From: Deltaproteobacteria bacterium
Lineage (GTDB): Bacteria; Myxococcota_A; UBA9160; SZUA-336
Assembly (NCBI GenBank): GCA_029261895.1
Contig: JAJDAK010000074.1
Span: 38,975-102,974, forward strand
Reading direction: 5' to 3'
DNA: 64,000 nt
Position 1 is the first letter of the stretch. Each line of letters begins with the position of its first letter. The position numbers were made by a program, and so were the translations under genes. Shown piece by piece: positions 1 through 10,236 of this stretch. Below the pieces are notes generated by a model. It worked only from the letters and a program-made list of their open reading frames with translations, was not told where the DNA came from and did not search any database.

Positions 1-2490
1 CAACGGGTTCGCAAGCGAGCGAAAGTTAAACACATTGGCTTTCTCCAGCACGATGATTCCCGTGAATGCAATTGTCTGGGCCCAGATCAAGTCCTCTGTC
101 CGCGCGCCACCCAGGGACCGATGAAAAAGCCAAAGCGTTGCTGCGGCGATGTACGATCCCAGGCAGAGAACCATGAGAAGCCCACCTCGATCCAAAATCG
201 CCCCGGCGGTCGCCCGCGGTGGGCGCTGCATTACGCCCCGCTCCGCCGGTTCAAGACCGAGCGAAACCGCCGTCACGCCATCGGTAACAAGATTCATCCA
301 GAGAATTTGGACCGGTAGCAAAATGAGTGGCCCACCCAGCAAGATGTTCACGAAAATCGCGAGTACCTCACCGGTATTGGATGACAGCAGATAGCGAACG
401 AATTTGCGAATGTTGTCGTACTGACGCCGCCCCTCCTCGATCGCACCCACGATCGAAGCGAAGTTATCATCGGTCAGTACCATATCGGATGCACCCCTGG
501 CCACGTCGGTCCCACGAACACCCATCGCGATGCCGATATCCGCGCGCTTGAGCGCAGGTGCATCGTTTACACCATCGCCCGTCATGCCCACGACATGACC
601 GAGTTTCTGCAACAACGTCACGATACGAAGTTTGTGCTCGGGCGTAGTTCGTGCAAACACCGCATTGTCAGCTATAGCGCTTTCAAGCTCAACATCGTTA
701 AGCGTCTCAAGCTCGGTGCCAAGCACGGCGCGCATCGCGGGTAGGTCTATTTGGCGAGCGATCGCGAGAGCCGTCGCAGGTGCATCGCCGGTAATCATCA
801 ATACGCGAATTCCTGCGCCCTGAGCGACCCGAATCGCGTCCGGAACATCAACGCGTGGTGGATCAATGATGCCGACGGCGCCGAGCAACGTAAGCTCCGA
901 TTCTACTTCTTTCTCGTTCAAAGGAATGTCGTCTGGGAGATCGCGACGTGCCAATGCCAGGGTTCGAAGGCCATCGACTGCGAGCGCTTCACACGCAGCT
1001 AAGAATTCTCGGCGATCTTCGTCGGTGAGCGCGCGTTCCTCTTCCCCACACCGGATTCGCGTGCATAGATCAATCAAGATCTCGGGAGCACCCTTCATAT
1101 GAGCAACCCGCGCAGATTCTTCCTGACGAACAATCGTCATTCGCTTACGCGTGGAATTGAAAGAAAACTCAGTCAACGCGGGACCGAGATGGCCGGGATC
1201 GAGCCAGGCTTTATAGGCGGCGATCACCAGCGACGCCTCGGTGGGTTCGCCCCGCTGGCACCATTCCCCGCCCACTTTTGATACACGCGCGTGATTGCAC
1301 GCAAGCCCAGTTTTCAGTAGCACAAGCAAATCGGAACGCTCCCGATAGTCGATACGTTTTCCGCCCACTTCGAAGTGTCCCGCAGGGTCGTACCCCACCC
1401 CGGTGGTCGCAACCTGCCCCGCAGGCAACCAAATCTGGCTAACCGTCATTTCGTTTTCTGTCAACGTTCCCGTCTTGTCGGTACAAATCACCGTCGCTGC
1501 GCCGAGAGTTTCCGCAGCGGGCAGTCGCCGAAGCAATGCCTTGCGTTTCACCATCGTGCGTATGCCCAGGGCCAAAGTGATGGTGACAACCGCCGGCAAC
1601 CCTTCTGGTACAACGGCGACAGCAAGCGAGACGCCCGTCATGAACATTTCAATCAGTGGTTTTCCCATCAACCAGCCCACGATACCGACCGCGGTCGCGA
1701 CGACGATCGAGAGAATCCCGAGTTGCATTCCAAGCTTTGCCAATCGCCGTTGGAGTGGGGACGTCTCCTCACGAATCTCATGACTCATCTGCGCGATATG
1801 GCCAAACTTTGTGCTCAGCCCGGTGGCTACGACCAGGCCATGCGCCCAACCGTTCACAACGGCGGTACCCATCCAAGCCATTGAGGTTTGGTTTGCTAAA
1901 TCCGCATCGCGCGCGACGGGGTCTGTATCCTTAACAACGGGCAGAGACTCCCCGGTGAGTGCCGACTCATCCACGCGTAGATTGATCGCCTCGGTCAGGC
2001 GCAGATCGGCTGGAATGCGGTCACCGATTTCGAGCAGGACCAAATCCCCCGGTACAAGATCGCGCGCGTCAATTTCGGTTTCATCGCCAGCGCGCATAAC
2101 TTTACAGCGCGGTGCCAGCATACGCCGAAGCGCCGTCACTGCGCGTTCCGCTTTCCACTCCTGAGCAAAGCCGAGGCCACCGTTTAGAACAACGATCGCG
2201 AGGATGGTGAGGGAATCACGGGTCTCGCCGATCGCGAATGCAGCAACCGCTGCAAGAACCAGAATACCGATCAATACATCGGTAAATTGGCGTGCAAGAA
2301 CCCGATACCATGGATTCTCAAAGCTGACTTCAAGAACGTTTGCGCCAAACTCAGCTAGTCGGGCTTGGGCGGTCTTGAAATCAAGACCTTCCTGCGCATG
2401 CGTCGCCCATCGCTGCGCGACTTCTTCGCTCGGCAACGCGTGCCATTGCTGAACCATGCTAACGCCCGGCGGCGTTCGATTCGAACCCAT
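1..2490 (-). CDS. Cation-translocating P-type ATPase (Ca2+/PMA-like), 3' end cut by left window edge
   Basis: Reverse-strand reading is open from ATG at 2490 (or 2457) to base 1; translation includes [36 protein letters not shown] and VDESALTGESLPV. Absent from the ORF track because no stop lies in the window. Confidence 0.9.
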   Translation of the reverse strand, partial: MGSNRTPPGVSMVQQWHALPSEEVAQRWATHAQEGLDFKTAQARLAEFGANVLEVSFENPWYRVLARQFTDVLIGILVLAAVAAFAIGETRDSLTILAIVVLNGGLGFAQEWKAERAVTALRRMLAPRCKVMRAGDETEIDARDLVPGDLVLLEIGDRIPADLRLTEAINLRVDESALTGESLPVVKDTDPVARDADLANQTSMAWMGTAVVNGWAHGLVVATGLSTKFGHIAQMSHEIREETSPLQRRLAKLGMQLGILSIVVATAVGIVGWLMGKPLIEMFMTGVSLAVAVVPEGLPAVVTITLALGIRTMVKRKALLRRLPAAETLGAATVICTDKTGTLTENEMTVSQIWLPAGQVATTGVGYDPAGHFEVGGKRIDYRERSDLLVLLKTGLACNHARVSKVGGEWCQRGEPTEASLVIAAYKAWLDPGHLGPALTEFSFNSTRKRMTIVRQEESARVAHMKGAPEILIDLCTRIRCGEEERALTDEDRREFLAACEALAVDGLRTLALARRDLPDDIPLNEKEVESELTLLGAVGIIDPPRVDVPDAIRVAQGAGIRVLMITGDAPATALAIARQIDLPAMRAVLGTELETLNDVELESAIADNAVFARTTPEHKLRIVTLLQKLGHVVGMTGDGVNDAPALKRADIGIAMGVRGTDVARGASDMVLTDDNFASIVGAIEEGRRQYDNIRKFVRYLLSSNTGEVLAIFVNILLGGPLILLPVQILWMNLVTDGVTAVSLGLEPAERGVMQRPPRATAGAILDRGGLLMVLCLGSYIAAATLWLFHRSLGGARTEDLIWAQTIAFTGIIVLEKANVFNFRSLANPL

Positions 2491-2529
2491 GCGTTTCAAG
2501 ATTCTGAATTCGGCCGCCGGAAACGGGCC

Positions 2530-2985
2530 CTAGCCCTTCAGTGCAATTTGCTTCGCCTTGGTCTCGGGACGCTTCGCGATGCCAACGTTCAACACTCCGT
2601 CCCTAAACTCCGCCGTTACGTGGTCAGCATCAGCATCTTGGGGGAGCAAGATACTGCGTGAAAACGCGCCGTACGTGCACTCTAGACGTCGACCTTTTTC
2701 AAGTTTCTCGTCGCGGCGTTCTTTCTTTTCGCCGCGCAGATTAAGTACACGGTCTTCGATCTCGACGGTGATATCGTCTTTCGACACACCCGGCAGTTCC
2801 GCACGCACTTGATACTTGTCTTCGTTCTCGGTGATATCGATTTTCGGAGCGACAACTCCGTTGCCCCGCGGCCAGTCCGCCAAGAGCTCTTCTATCTGCC
2901 GAAATGGCTCCCACCCCTTCCGGATATCTAGCTCCGAGAAGAATGGGTCGCGACCCACAAGAGACCGTTCAGATCGTTCGCTCAT
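2530..2985 (-). CDS. Hsp20/alpha-crystallin family small heat-shock protein
   Basis: Translation from MSERSERSLVGRDPFF; ACD features (ELPGVSKDDITVEIEDRVLNLRGEK, FRDGVLNVGIAKR); GGAGG upstream of ATG at 2985, so the 175-aa ORF is probably over-extended. Confidence 0.9.
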   Translation of the reverse strand: MSERSERSLVGRDPFFSELDIRKGWEPFRQIEELLADWPRGNGVVAPKIDITENEDKYQVRAELPGVSKDDITVEIEDRVLNLRGEKKERRDEKLEKGRRLECTYGAFSRSILLPQDADADHVTAEFRDGVLNVGIAKRPETKAKQIALKG

Positions 2986-3251
2986 TATCTTATTCCTCCG
3001 AAGGTTGTTTCGATTGTTTGATGCTGCACATGTTCGCGCATAACTTCGTCCTACCACCCAAGAGACAAAGCAGAGATCGTGCCAACACGCGCCATTGGGT
3101 CCGTGAAACGATGAGCCGGCTTAATGCCAGCATTTCCTACTCCGGCACCAGAAACCTGAACTCAAGAAACTCCTCTTTCCGTGCATGGACACCACGACTT
3201 GAGGCACAGAACCACGTTACTGCCGTCATTCCCCAACATAGCCGTTGGGAG

Positions 3252-5231
3252 TTATAGTCCGAATGGATAGGTATCGGGTACACCTTCGAGCACCCGTGTA
3301 TCTAGCGGCCGGACGGCTTCGGTTTCATCGAACCAAATGTATTCATCGAATTGTCGTGGGAGTACCGCCTGGAAATAATGGCTCGCGAGCTCGGTTTCCG
3401 GACGGTAAATTACGCCGATCGCGCGCTCGAGACGTGGCTCGCGAAGTTCTTGATGAAGCTGTGGTGAGAAAGAGTGGCGTAGGGGCAATAGGAACGCCGC
3501 GAGACCCGTTTGGTGACAGAGCTGTTCGTAACTCTTCTCATGGGATGGCCGCACGGTCTTGACTTCCATGGGTCCGCCCCAATTTGAGGCTGCCGCGACC
3601 GTCCCATGGTCGGTACCGAAACCAATGCTATAGACCTGATCGCCCAGCCAGCGACGGCAGAGTTCTCCAACGTTGAACTCACCCCGTGCGGACATTTCCG
3701 TAGCGCGTGCATCCCCGATATGTGAATTGTGTTCCCAGACGACCGCCTTACTTGCTGGACCAGCGGTTTCGAGCAGTACCCGCAACGTGTCGAACATATG
3801 TCGATCTCGGAGATTCCAAGATTCGTGAGAGCCGTAGTACATGCTGCGATAGTACGCCTCTGCATTTGCGACCAAACGTGCGTTCTGTATGGCATCCCAG
3901 AAGTGTTCGTCATCTTGTTTCTCAAGCTCAAATCGCTTGGACAGCAGCTCTTCGAGCATCTGAACCACTCCCGATTCACAGGACTGATAGTGACCACGCA
4001 ACGCAGCGTGTCCATACGCCGCGGGATCGCTTTGCCAGGGCGTCAGGCATGCATAACGTTGACGCGCCACGTTTGCAGCCGTTGGGTCAACGCTGTCTAG
4101 ATAACGAAGTACCTCTGCAATCGACGTGTACAGCGCATACAGGTCCAAGCCTGCGAAGCGAACGCGGCGATCCTGGGGAATCTTCGCGTTGTGCTGATGC
4201 AACCAATCGACAAACGCCATAACATCGAGATTCCGCCACATCCACGTCGGAAAGCGCGCAAAAGCCTGCCACTCGCTCGGTGGCACGTTACGGTCTCTGA
4301 CATAGTGATCGATACGAGCCGCGTCTGGCCAGTCGGCCTCCACCGCGACGATGTTGAAAGACTTTCGCCGAATCAGCTCTTGGGTAATCCGCGCCCGCAT
4401 CGCGTAGAACTCTGATGTGCCATGGGATGCTTCTCCAAGCAAGACAACGCGAGCGTCGCCAATGCGTTCAATCAGTCCGTCCAGATTAACATCGGTGATG
4501 TTCGTAAAAGCTTCCGCATGCTGGACGATTTGATCTACGATCGCGGAACGGACCCGTGGCGTTGTCGGTACTTCTTTTTCTGCGTGCCATCCTTCTTCGC
4601 CGACCAGCGGCACAAAGCGGACTTCCGCCAGTTCTTCTGTCTCAAACGCGCTAGGCCCGGTTCGTGTAATCCGAAGCAGTTTCTGTAGGCCGACTGTGGG
4701 TCCAGTGGGGATTACAAGCCGGCCACCAAGCTTAAGTTGATCTCGCAACGCATCTGGCACGATGGGCCCACCCGCCGCAACAATGATCGCATCAAACGGT
4801 GCCTTATTGGGCCACCCAAGTGTTCCATCGCCACAACGAACCTGCACATTCGTATAGCCATCCTCCCCCAATCGCTTTTCCGCAGTGCGTGCAAGGGACT
4901 CATGTCGTTCGATTGTGTAGACCTCAGTCGCAATCTCTGCGAGTACGGCGGCTGCGTATCCGGATCCTGTTCCGATTTCGAGTACGCGCTCATGGCCCTC
5001 GAGACGAAGCGCTTCGACCATGAACGCGACGATATAAGGCTGAGAGATCGTCTGTTCTTCTTCGATCGGCAGTGGAGTGTCGGAGTATGCGAACTCGCCA
5101 AGATACGATGGAACATAACCTTCGCGGCGCACCTTTCCCACGGCTTGCAGCACCGCGGGTGAGCGCACGCCGCGGGCCATGATCTGTTTTTCGACCATGC
5201 GTTGACGTTCGTGGTGCTTGCTGTCTGTCAT
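3252..5231 (-). CDS. Fused protein-L-isoaspartate O-methyltransferase / erythromycin esterase-like protein
   Basis: N-terminus Pcm-like (QTISQPYIVAFMVEALRLEGHERVLEIGTGSGYAAAVLAEI); C-terminus erythromycin esterase-like (VVLLGEASHGTSEFYAMRARITQELI, VWEHNSHIGDARATEM). Confidence 0.88.
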   Translation of the reverse strand: MTDSKHHERQRMVEKQIMARGVRSPAVLQAVGKVRREGYVPSYLGEFAYSDTPLPIEEEQTISQPYIVAFMVEALRLEGHERVLEIGTGSGYAAAVLAEIATEVYTIERHESLARTAEKRLGEDGYTNVQVRCGDGTLGWPNKAPFDAIIVAAGGPIVPDALRDQLKLGGRLVIPTGPTVGLQKLLRITRTGPSAFETEELAEVRFVPLVGEEGWHAEKEVPTTPRVRSAIVDQIVQHAEAFTNITDVNLDGLIERIGDARVVLLGEASHGTSEFYAMRARITQELIRRKSFNIVAVEADWPDAARIDHYVRDRNVPPSEWQAFARFPTWMWRNLDVMAFVDWLHQHNAKIPQDRRVRFAGLDLYALYTSIAEVLRYLDSVDPTAANVARQRYACLTPWQSDPAAYGHAALRGHYQSCESGVVQMLEELLSKRFELEKQDDEHFWDAIQNARLVANAEAYYRSMYYGSHESWNLRDRHMFDTLRVLLETAGPASKAVVWEHNSHIGDARATEMSARGEFNVGELCRRWLGDQVYSIGFGTDHGTVAAASNWGGPMEVKTVRPSHEKSYEQLCHQTGLAAFLLPLRHSFSPQLHQELREPRLERAIGVIYRPETELASHYFQAVLPRQFDEYIWFDETEAVRPLDTRVLEGVPDTYPFGL

Positions 5232-5261
5232 TTCCGATCCATTGTCGACGAGAAGAGAGCG

Positions 5262-5672
5262 CTAAATACCGCTGCCATTCGACTCCGCTTGGGGCTTGGA
5301 ACGCGAAGAAGTTTTTCGTTTGCGCTGCTTTTTTGGCGGCTCCACTGCCTTTTCCAATTTGCGAAGCAACGCTGCAGTTTCCTGCCGACCCTTGGTGGTC
5401 AGCTTACGCCACTCACGTTCGCCCTTTGCTTCAAGCTGTCCGAGCTCATGACTCGCCTTGCGAAGCAAGCGCGTGAACTTCCTACGGTAGCGCGCTTCCG
5501 CGCGTTCGATCTGCCGCTCAAGCGCCGTGAGGCGTGAACTCACCGAACGTGAAAACTGCTTCAGGGTCTGAGGTAGTTCATCGGTAACCCGCTTCACCGT
5601 CCGTCGGGATCCCGCACGAGTTTTCTTGCGGGAAGAACTGCGCTTCTGAGCTGTACTGCTTCGCTGTGCCAT
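5262..5672 (-). CDS. Lys/Arg-rich histone-H1-like protein
   Basis: MAQRSSTAQKRSSSRKKTRAGSRRTVKRV...KKQRKRKTSSRSKPQAESNGSGI; probable start at 5672 inside the longer 250-aa ORF. Confidence 0.55.
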   Translation of the reverse strand: MAQRSSTAQKRSSSRKKTRAGSRRTVKRVTDELPQTLKQFSRSVSSRLTALERQIERAEARYRRKFTRLLRKASHELGQLEAKGEREWRKLTTKGRQETAALLRKLEKAVEPPKKQRKRKTSSRSKPQAESNGSGI

Positions 5673-5944
5673 TTTCCGATCTCCTCGTGCTGGTTGAACA
5701 AAGTAGGCTCGCCGACTTGGCTTACCCCGAACCAGCTGTACCGGATGACAAACGCAACAATCGTGCCGGCTCTCGTGCTTGAGGCTGCGGGCTCTTTTCT
5801 GAACTGAATGAGAAAATTTGCCACGCTTGACGGGGGTTCGAGTCATTCGACCACATGCTTTGACCTCAATACACATCCAACACTGGGACCGCTCCTTGCA
5901 ATAATCTGAGTCTGGCTTGTCAAATCGCCACAAGGAGACAATGC

Positions 5945-7594
5945 GTGCGTGACTGTGAAGCGATCGTGGTTGGCTCAGGATCCGGCGGCCTGACCGCGGC
6001 GCTAGCACTCGCAAACGCCGGAGTTCGCGTTGTCGTGTTCGAGCAGAATGCGATTGCAGGCGGTTACAGTCAGTCCTTCTCTCTTGATGGTTTCAGCTTT
6101 AGTCCGGGCGTCCACTACATCGGGCAGCTCCAGCCCGGAGGTCGCCTTCGGGAAATCTATGAAGGACTTGGCATCGCAAACGATCTCACGTTCCTCGAAC
6201 TCAACCCCGATGGCTATGACCGCGTCGTGATTGGCGATGAGCGATTCGATATCCCGAAGGGTCGGGATCACTTCGCCGAGCGTCTCAAACAACGGTTTCC
6301 ATCCGAAGCGGATGGCATCGACTTCTACATGCGGACGGTCTCGCGAATGTCGGCTGAATTGCAATGGTGTACCCCGCCGCAAAGTATTCGGGAGATGCTC
6401 ACGTTACCCATGCGCGCACGCACCATCCTGCGCTACGGGCTTCGGCCGCTCAATCGATTCCTCGATCGCTGCACGCGCGATCCGCTGCTTCGCGCCATTC
6501 TGTCGATTCAAGCGGGTGATCATGGGATGGCACCGGGAGATGCACCCACTGCCCTACACGCGGGTTTGCAGGACTACTACTTCGACGGTGCCTGTTATCC
6601 ACGCGGTGGTGGACACGCCATTGCCGATGCTCTGGTAAAGCAAATCGAATCCAAGGGTGGCCGTGTGGTACTCGGTAAGCGAGTTGAGCGCATTCTCATT
6701 GAAAACAGCCGCGCGATCGGCGTCCGCTTAGGCGATGGCACAGAGGTGCGAGCAGACATTGTCATCTCCAATGCCGATCCCGGTGTCACTTGGGGTCAAC
6801 TCATTGAGTCAAAGCATCAAAGTACGCAACTTCGAAAGCACGTTGCGCGCTTACGATATTCCTTATCAACCCTTAGTCTCTTCGTCGCTGTCGATATGGA
6901 TCTCCGTGCGGCCGGTCTTGATTCCGGAAATATTTGGTACAGCCGCACACCCGACATTGATGCGGCTTATCGTATGGCCGAGATGAGGGATCTATCCAAT
7001 CTTAAACACTTTCCTGGACTGTTCTTCAACGTCAGTACACTCAAAGACCCTTCGTTAAGAAACGACGGACTTCATACGGTCGAGATCATGGCTCTCGCAT
7101 CCTACAGATCTTTTGCGGCGTGGGAAGGTTCCCAACCGGGGAGACGACCCAAGTCCTACGATTGGCTCAAAGACAACCTCGAATACAAGATGCTGCAGGA
7201 AGTCGACTGTTTTGTGCCGGGATTCAGCGATCGGGTTGTTTTCAAGAAGTTCGCGACGCCGCTAACGAATATGCACTACGTAAACGCAACCGAAGGAGCG
7301 ATCTACGGGACGCGAAAATCATTGCGCAACCTAGGACCCTTCAGTTTCCCAATACGTACCAACATTCACGGGCTTTATCAGTGCGGGGCCAGCACCTTTG
7401 CACCGGGCATCAACGGTGTCACCCGCTCGGGCCTTTCCGCTGCCGCGGCGGCGCTTGACTGTGACGAAGACGATTTACTCCGCAGCAGAGGCCAAACTTT
7501 GAAGATCCTTCCCGCGGATGATCCGGCTTCTTGGCCGATCGAACTGCAACCGCGTGGGATCGATCAGGATCGCGAATTGTGCAGCGGAACCTAA
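5945..7594 (+). CDS. NAD(P)/FAD-dependent oxidoreductase, CrtI/carotenoid isomerase/RetSat-like
   Basis: GTG start; Rossmann motif VVGSGSGGLTAALALANAGVRVVVFEQN; PRGGGHAIADALVKQIESKGG; C-terminal GLYQCGASTFAPGINGVTRSGLSAA. Confidence 0.8.
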   Translation: MRDCEAIVVGSGSGGLTAALALANAGVRVVVFEQNAIAGGYSQSFSLDGFSFSPGVHYIGQLQPGGRLREIYEGLGIANDLTFLELNPDGYDRVVIGDERFDIPKGRDHFAERLKQRFPSEADGIDFYMRTVSRMSAELQWCTPPQSIREMLTLPMRARTILRYGLRPLNRFLDRCTRDPLLRAILSIQAGDHGMAPGDAPTALHAGLQDYYFDGACYPRGGGHAIADALVKQIESKGGRVVLGKRVERILIENSRAIGVRLGDGTEVRADIVISNADPGVTWGQLIESKHQSTQLRKHVARLRYSLSTLSLFVAVDMDLRAAGLDSGNIWYSRTPDIDAAYRMAEMRDLSNLKHFPGLFFNVSTLKDPSLRNDGLHTVEIMALASYRSFAAWEGSQPGRRPKSYDWLKDNLEYKMLQEVDCFVPGFSDRVVFKKFATPLTNMHYVNATEGAIYGTRKSLRNLGPFSFPIRTNIHGLYQCGASTFAPGINGVTRSGLSAAAAALDCDEDDLLRSRGQTLKILPADDPASWPIELQPRGIDQDRELCSGT

Positions 7595-7624
7595 ACAAAC
7601 CAAGATGTCTGCATTGGAGAGACG

Positions 7625-8104
7625 ATGACCCCAACAGGAGATAGACGTGATCGACTTATTCGGGAATCTCGACACGACACGTACAAATCAAAACGCAAAC
7701 CTTCGGAACCGACGGCGTGCCCAGAATGTGGTGCAGTGGTCCGCGAGGGTCGGTGGCAGCGACGTCCCGAATCCTGGAGTGTGCCCGGAGATCGCTGCCC
7801 TGCGTGTCAACGCATTGACGACCAGTACCCAGCGGGCATTTTGACGCTGACCGGGCAGTTTCAGCAAGATCATCGGGACGAAATCATCGGCCTCGCTCGA
7901 AATATTGAAGCGAAGGAATCTCAAGACCGCCCACTTAAGCGCATCATGGCCATAGATAATGCGCCCGATTCAATGGTCATCACGACAACAGATCTCCATC
8001 TCGTTCGCGAAATTGGAGATGCGCTATTTCACGCCTATGCAGGAGAACTCGACTATACCTATACGAAGGAAGGTTCCCTTCTGCGCGTAAACTGGAAACG
8101 CTGA
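7625..8104 (+). CDS. BCAM0308-like small Zn-ribbon-type protein
   Basis: CPECGAVVREGRW...CPACQRIDDQYPAGILTL paired CxxC motifs; lies just upstream of the MBL-fold gene. Confidence 0.6.
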   Translation: MTPTGDRRDRLIRESRHDTYKSKRKPSEPTACPECGAVVREGRWQRRPESWSVPGDRCPACQRIDDQYPAGILTLTGQFQQDHRDEIIGLARNIEAKESQDRPLKRIMAIDNAPDSMVITTTDLHLVREIGDALFHAYAGELDYTYTKEGSLLRVNWKR

Positions 8105-8109
8105 CGTAG

Positions 8110-9465
8110 ATGAAAATTCAATTCTTGGGTGCTGTTGGCACTGTTACAGGTTCGAAGTACGCTGTCTCCACCGAGCAGAGCGAACTGCTCGTTGATTGCG
8201 GTCTCTACCAAGGTGTGAAACAGCTTCGATTGCGAAATAGGAAGCCGCTCCCGATCGAACCGTCACGTTTCGATGCCGTGGTGCTTACGCATGCGCACAT
8301 TGATCACAGTGGCTACTTGCCAGCGCTGGTCAGAGATGGCTTTCACGGCCCGATCTATTGCACCCGCCCGACGTTCGAGCTCTGCCAGATTCTCCTGCTC
8401 GATTCCGCGAAGCTTCATGAAGAAGACGCTGCGTACGCCAATCGAAAAGGCTTTTCGAAGCATCGGCCCGCGTTACCCCTCTATACGCAAGCCGACGCAG
8501 AGATCGCATTGCGGCGGTTCGAAGTCGTCGATTTTTTCGAGAATCTTCAAGTGGGAGACCTCACCGTCAAGTTTCAACCTGCAGGTCACATATTGGGTGC
8601 AGCTAGTATTCATGTGTCACATGGCAGCCGCCGTTTACTTTTCTCCGGTGACCTAGGCCGCTCGAACGATCTCCTCATGAATGCACCCGAACCGCCTGGT
8701 AATCCGGATTGGATCGTTATCGAATCCACTTACGGCAATCGATTGCACGGCACCAAGGACCCGATAGCCGAACTCGCCAGCATCGTTAGTAAAACCGTAT
8801 CGCGTGGCGGGACTCTTTTGATTCCATCCTTCGCTGTCGGGCGCGCGCAGACGCTGCTCTACTGCCTTCATCAAGTATTTGAACAGGGTCTCGCACCAAA
8901 AACACCCGTGTTCGTAAACAGCCCCATGGCCACAAACGTGACCGCTCTCTACCAACGCTTCGCAAAACACCACCGTCTTTCTGCGGAGCTCTGTCACAAT
9001 GTTTGCGATGTTGCGACATTCGTCCAATCGGTCGATGAGTCAAAGAAACTCGGCACCAACGCGTTCCCCAAGGTGATCATCTCTGCAAGCGGTATGGCGA
9101 CTGGCGGCCGGGTTCTACACCACCTGAAACAGCTCGCTCCAGATCACCGCAATACAATCTTGCTTCCCGGGTTTCAAGCGCCCGGTACACGCGGCGAGGC
9201 GATCGCGAGCGGTGCAAAGGCCGTAAAGATCCACGGCAAACACATTCCGATCGAGGCCGAAGTCATTCAGCTGGATATATTTTCAGCACACGCGGATCAA
9301 TCCGAGCTTTTGGCCTGGCTGGGGCAGTGTGACCGGCCACCGCGGAGAGTATTCATCACACACGGAAACGAGGTTGCCGCAGACACACTGCGATGCATCG
9401 CCGCAGAAAACCTTGGACTCGATACGTATGTTCCCGAGTACCTCGAGGAAGTGGAACTCAGTTAG
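8110..9465 (+). CDS. MBL-fold metallo-hydrolase with RNA-specificity (beta-CASP/CPSF-like) domain
   Basis: HAHIDHSG, AGHILGAASI, SGDLGRSNDLL, ASGMATGGRVLHHL, FSAHADQSELLAWL, FITHGNE. Confidence 0.92.
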   Translation: MKIQFLGAVGTVTGSKYAVSTEQSELLVDCGLYQGVKQLRLRNRKPLPIEPSRFDAVVLTHAHIDHSGYLPALVRDGFHGPIYCTRPTFELCQILLLDSAKLHEEDAAYANRKGFSKHRPALPLYTQADAEIALRRFEVVDFFENLQVGDLTVKFQPAGHILGAASIHVSHGSRRLLFSGDLGRSNDLLMNAPEPPGNPDWIVIESTYGNRLHGTKDPIAELASIVSKTVSRGGTLLIPSFAVGRAQTLLYCLHQVFEQGLAPKTPVFVNSPMATNVTALYQRFAKHHRLSAELCHNVCDVATFVQSVDESKKLGTNAFPKVIISASGMATGGRVLHHLKQLAPDHRNTILLPGFQAPGTRGEAIASGAKAVKIHGKHIPIEAEVIQLDIFSAHADQSELLAWLGQCDRPPRRVFITHGNEVAADTLRCIAAENLGLDTYVPEYLEEVELS

Positions 9466-9494
9466 GTCACAACCCGTGTACGTCTAACTATGCA

Positions 9495-10148
9495 TCAAAT
9501 GGATTTACGCTTAGACCACAAGGCTGCAATTAACGTCGCGAGAACGCTTCCGATGAGCGCGAGCGAAGTATCTTTCTGCGCATCCCAGACATCGCCCTGC
9601 GCACCCACGAAGGCGACACCCAAATTAGGATCAAATATATATGCCGCTGCCCACTCCATAATCTCGTACAACCCGGAAAACGCGTGGACTACGGCTACGG
9701 GGAGCAACCAGCGTAACCAAGCACTCGTGGCAAGTGGCTTTGCCAAGCATTCGCGAATAGGCTGTGTCATTAGTAGACCAAATGCGAAGTGAACAAGGCG
9801 ATCGAAGTGATTGCGCTCGAACGCGGGGACCCAGCCCAACATCAGTGTGCTCCATTCCCCCCAAGGCACGCGAGAGTAGGTGTAGTGGCTCCCGATTTCG
9901 TGCAACGCCAAAAATGAAAACACAAGGATCCATCCACTGGCAGAAAGCGGAAGCCGCTGGCGGGCAAACACCAACCACAAGGCGACTGGGATGGAAATCA
10001 AATTCTCGAGCAACCAGTCAGCACGGTCGTACGGCGCAAAGCCGAGCACGGCGCATTGGACAGCATAGATCACGCCGAGCACGATCGGCAGCCGCGACGC
10101 TAATCGTGTTGGAGGTGAAATGACTTTCATACTTCGACAATCGAGCAA
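9495..10148 (-). CDS. DUF2238 (YjdF-like) integral membrane protein
   Basis: FLALHEIGSHYTYSRVPWG, RNHFDRLVHFAFGLL, GLYEIMEWAAA, GAQGDVWDAQKD typical of DUF2238. Confidence 0.8.
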   Translation of the reverse strand: MLDCRSMKVISPPTRLASRLPIVLGVIYAVQCAVLGFAPYDRADWLLENLISIPVALWLVFARQRLPLSASGWILVFSFLALHEIGSHYTYSRVPWGEWSTLMLGWVPAFERNHFDRLVHFAFGLLMTQPIRECLAKPLATSAWLRWLLPVAVVHAFSGLYEIMEWAAAYIFDPNLGVAFVGAQGDVWDAQKDTSLALIGSVLATLIAALWSKRKSI

Positions 10149-10236
10149 GTCTTATGCCAACATCAATAGAAATCCACACGATTGACGGTGAAAATCAAGG
10201 GTCAACCGAACCCGGATATTCAGGGAGGAAAGCGTT

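Noticed and set aside
1375-1884. 169-aa plus-strand ORF in the track
   Set aside because: Antisense to the P-type ATPase, whose translation is continuous and motif-rich on the other strand; the ORF has no recognisable domain.
3410-4015. 201-aa minus-strand ORF overlapping the Pcm-esterase gene
   Set aside because: Alternate frame of a well-supported CDS, no domain signature.
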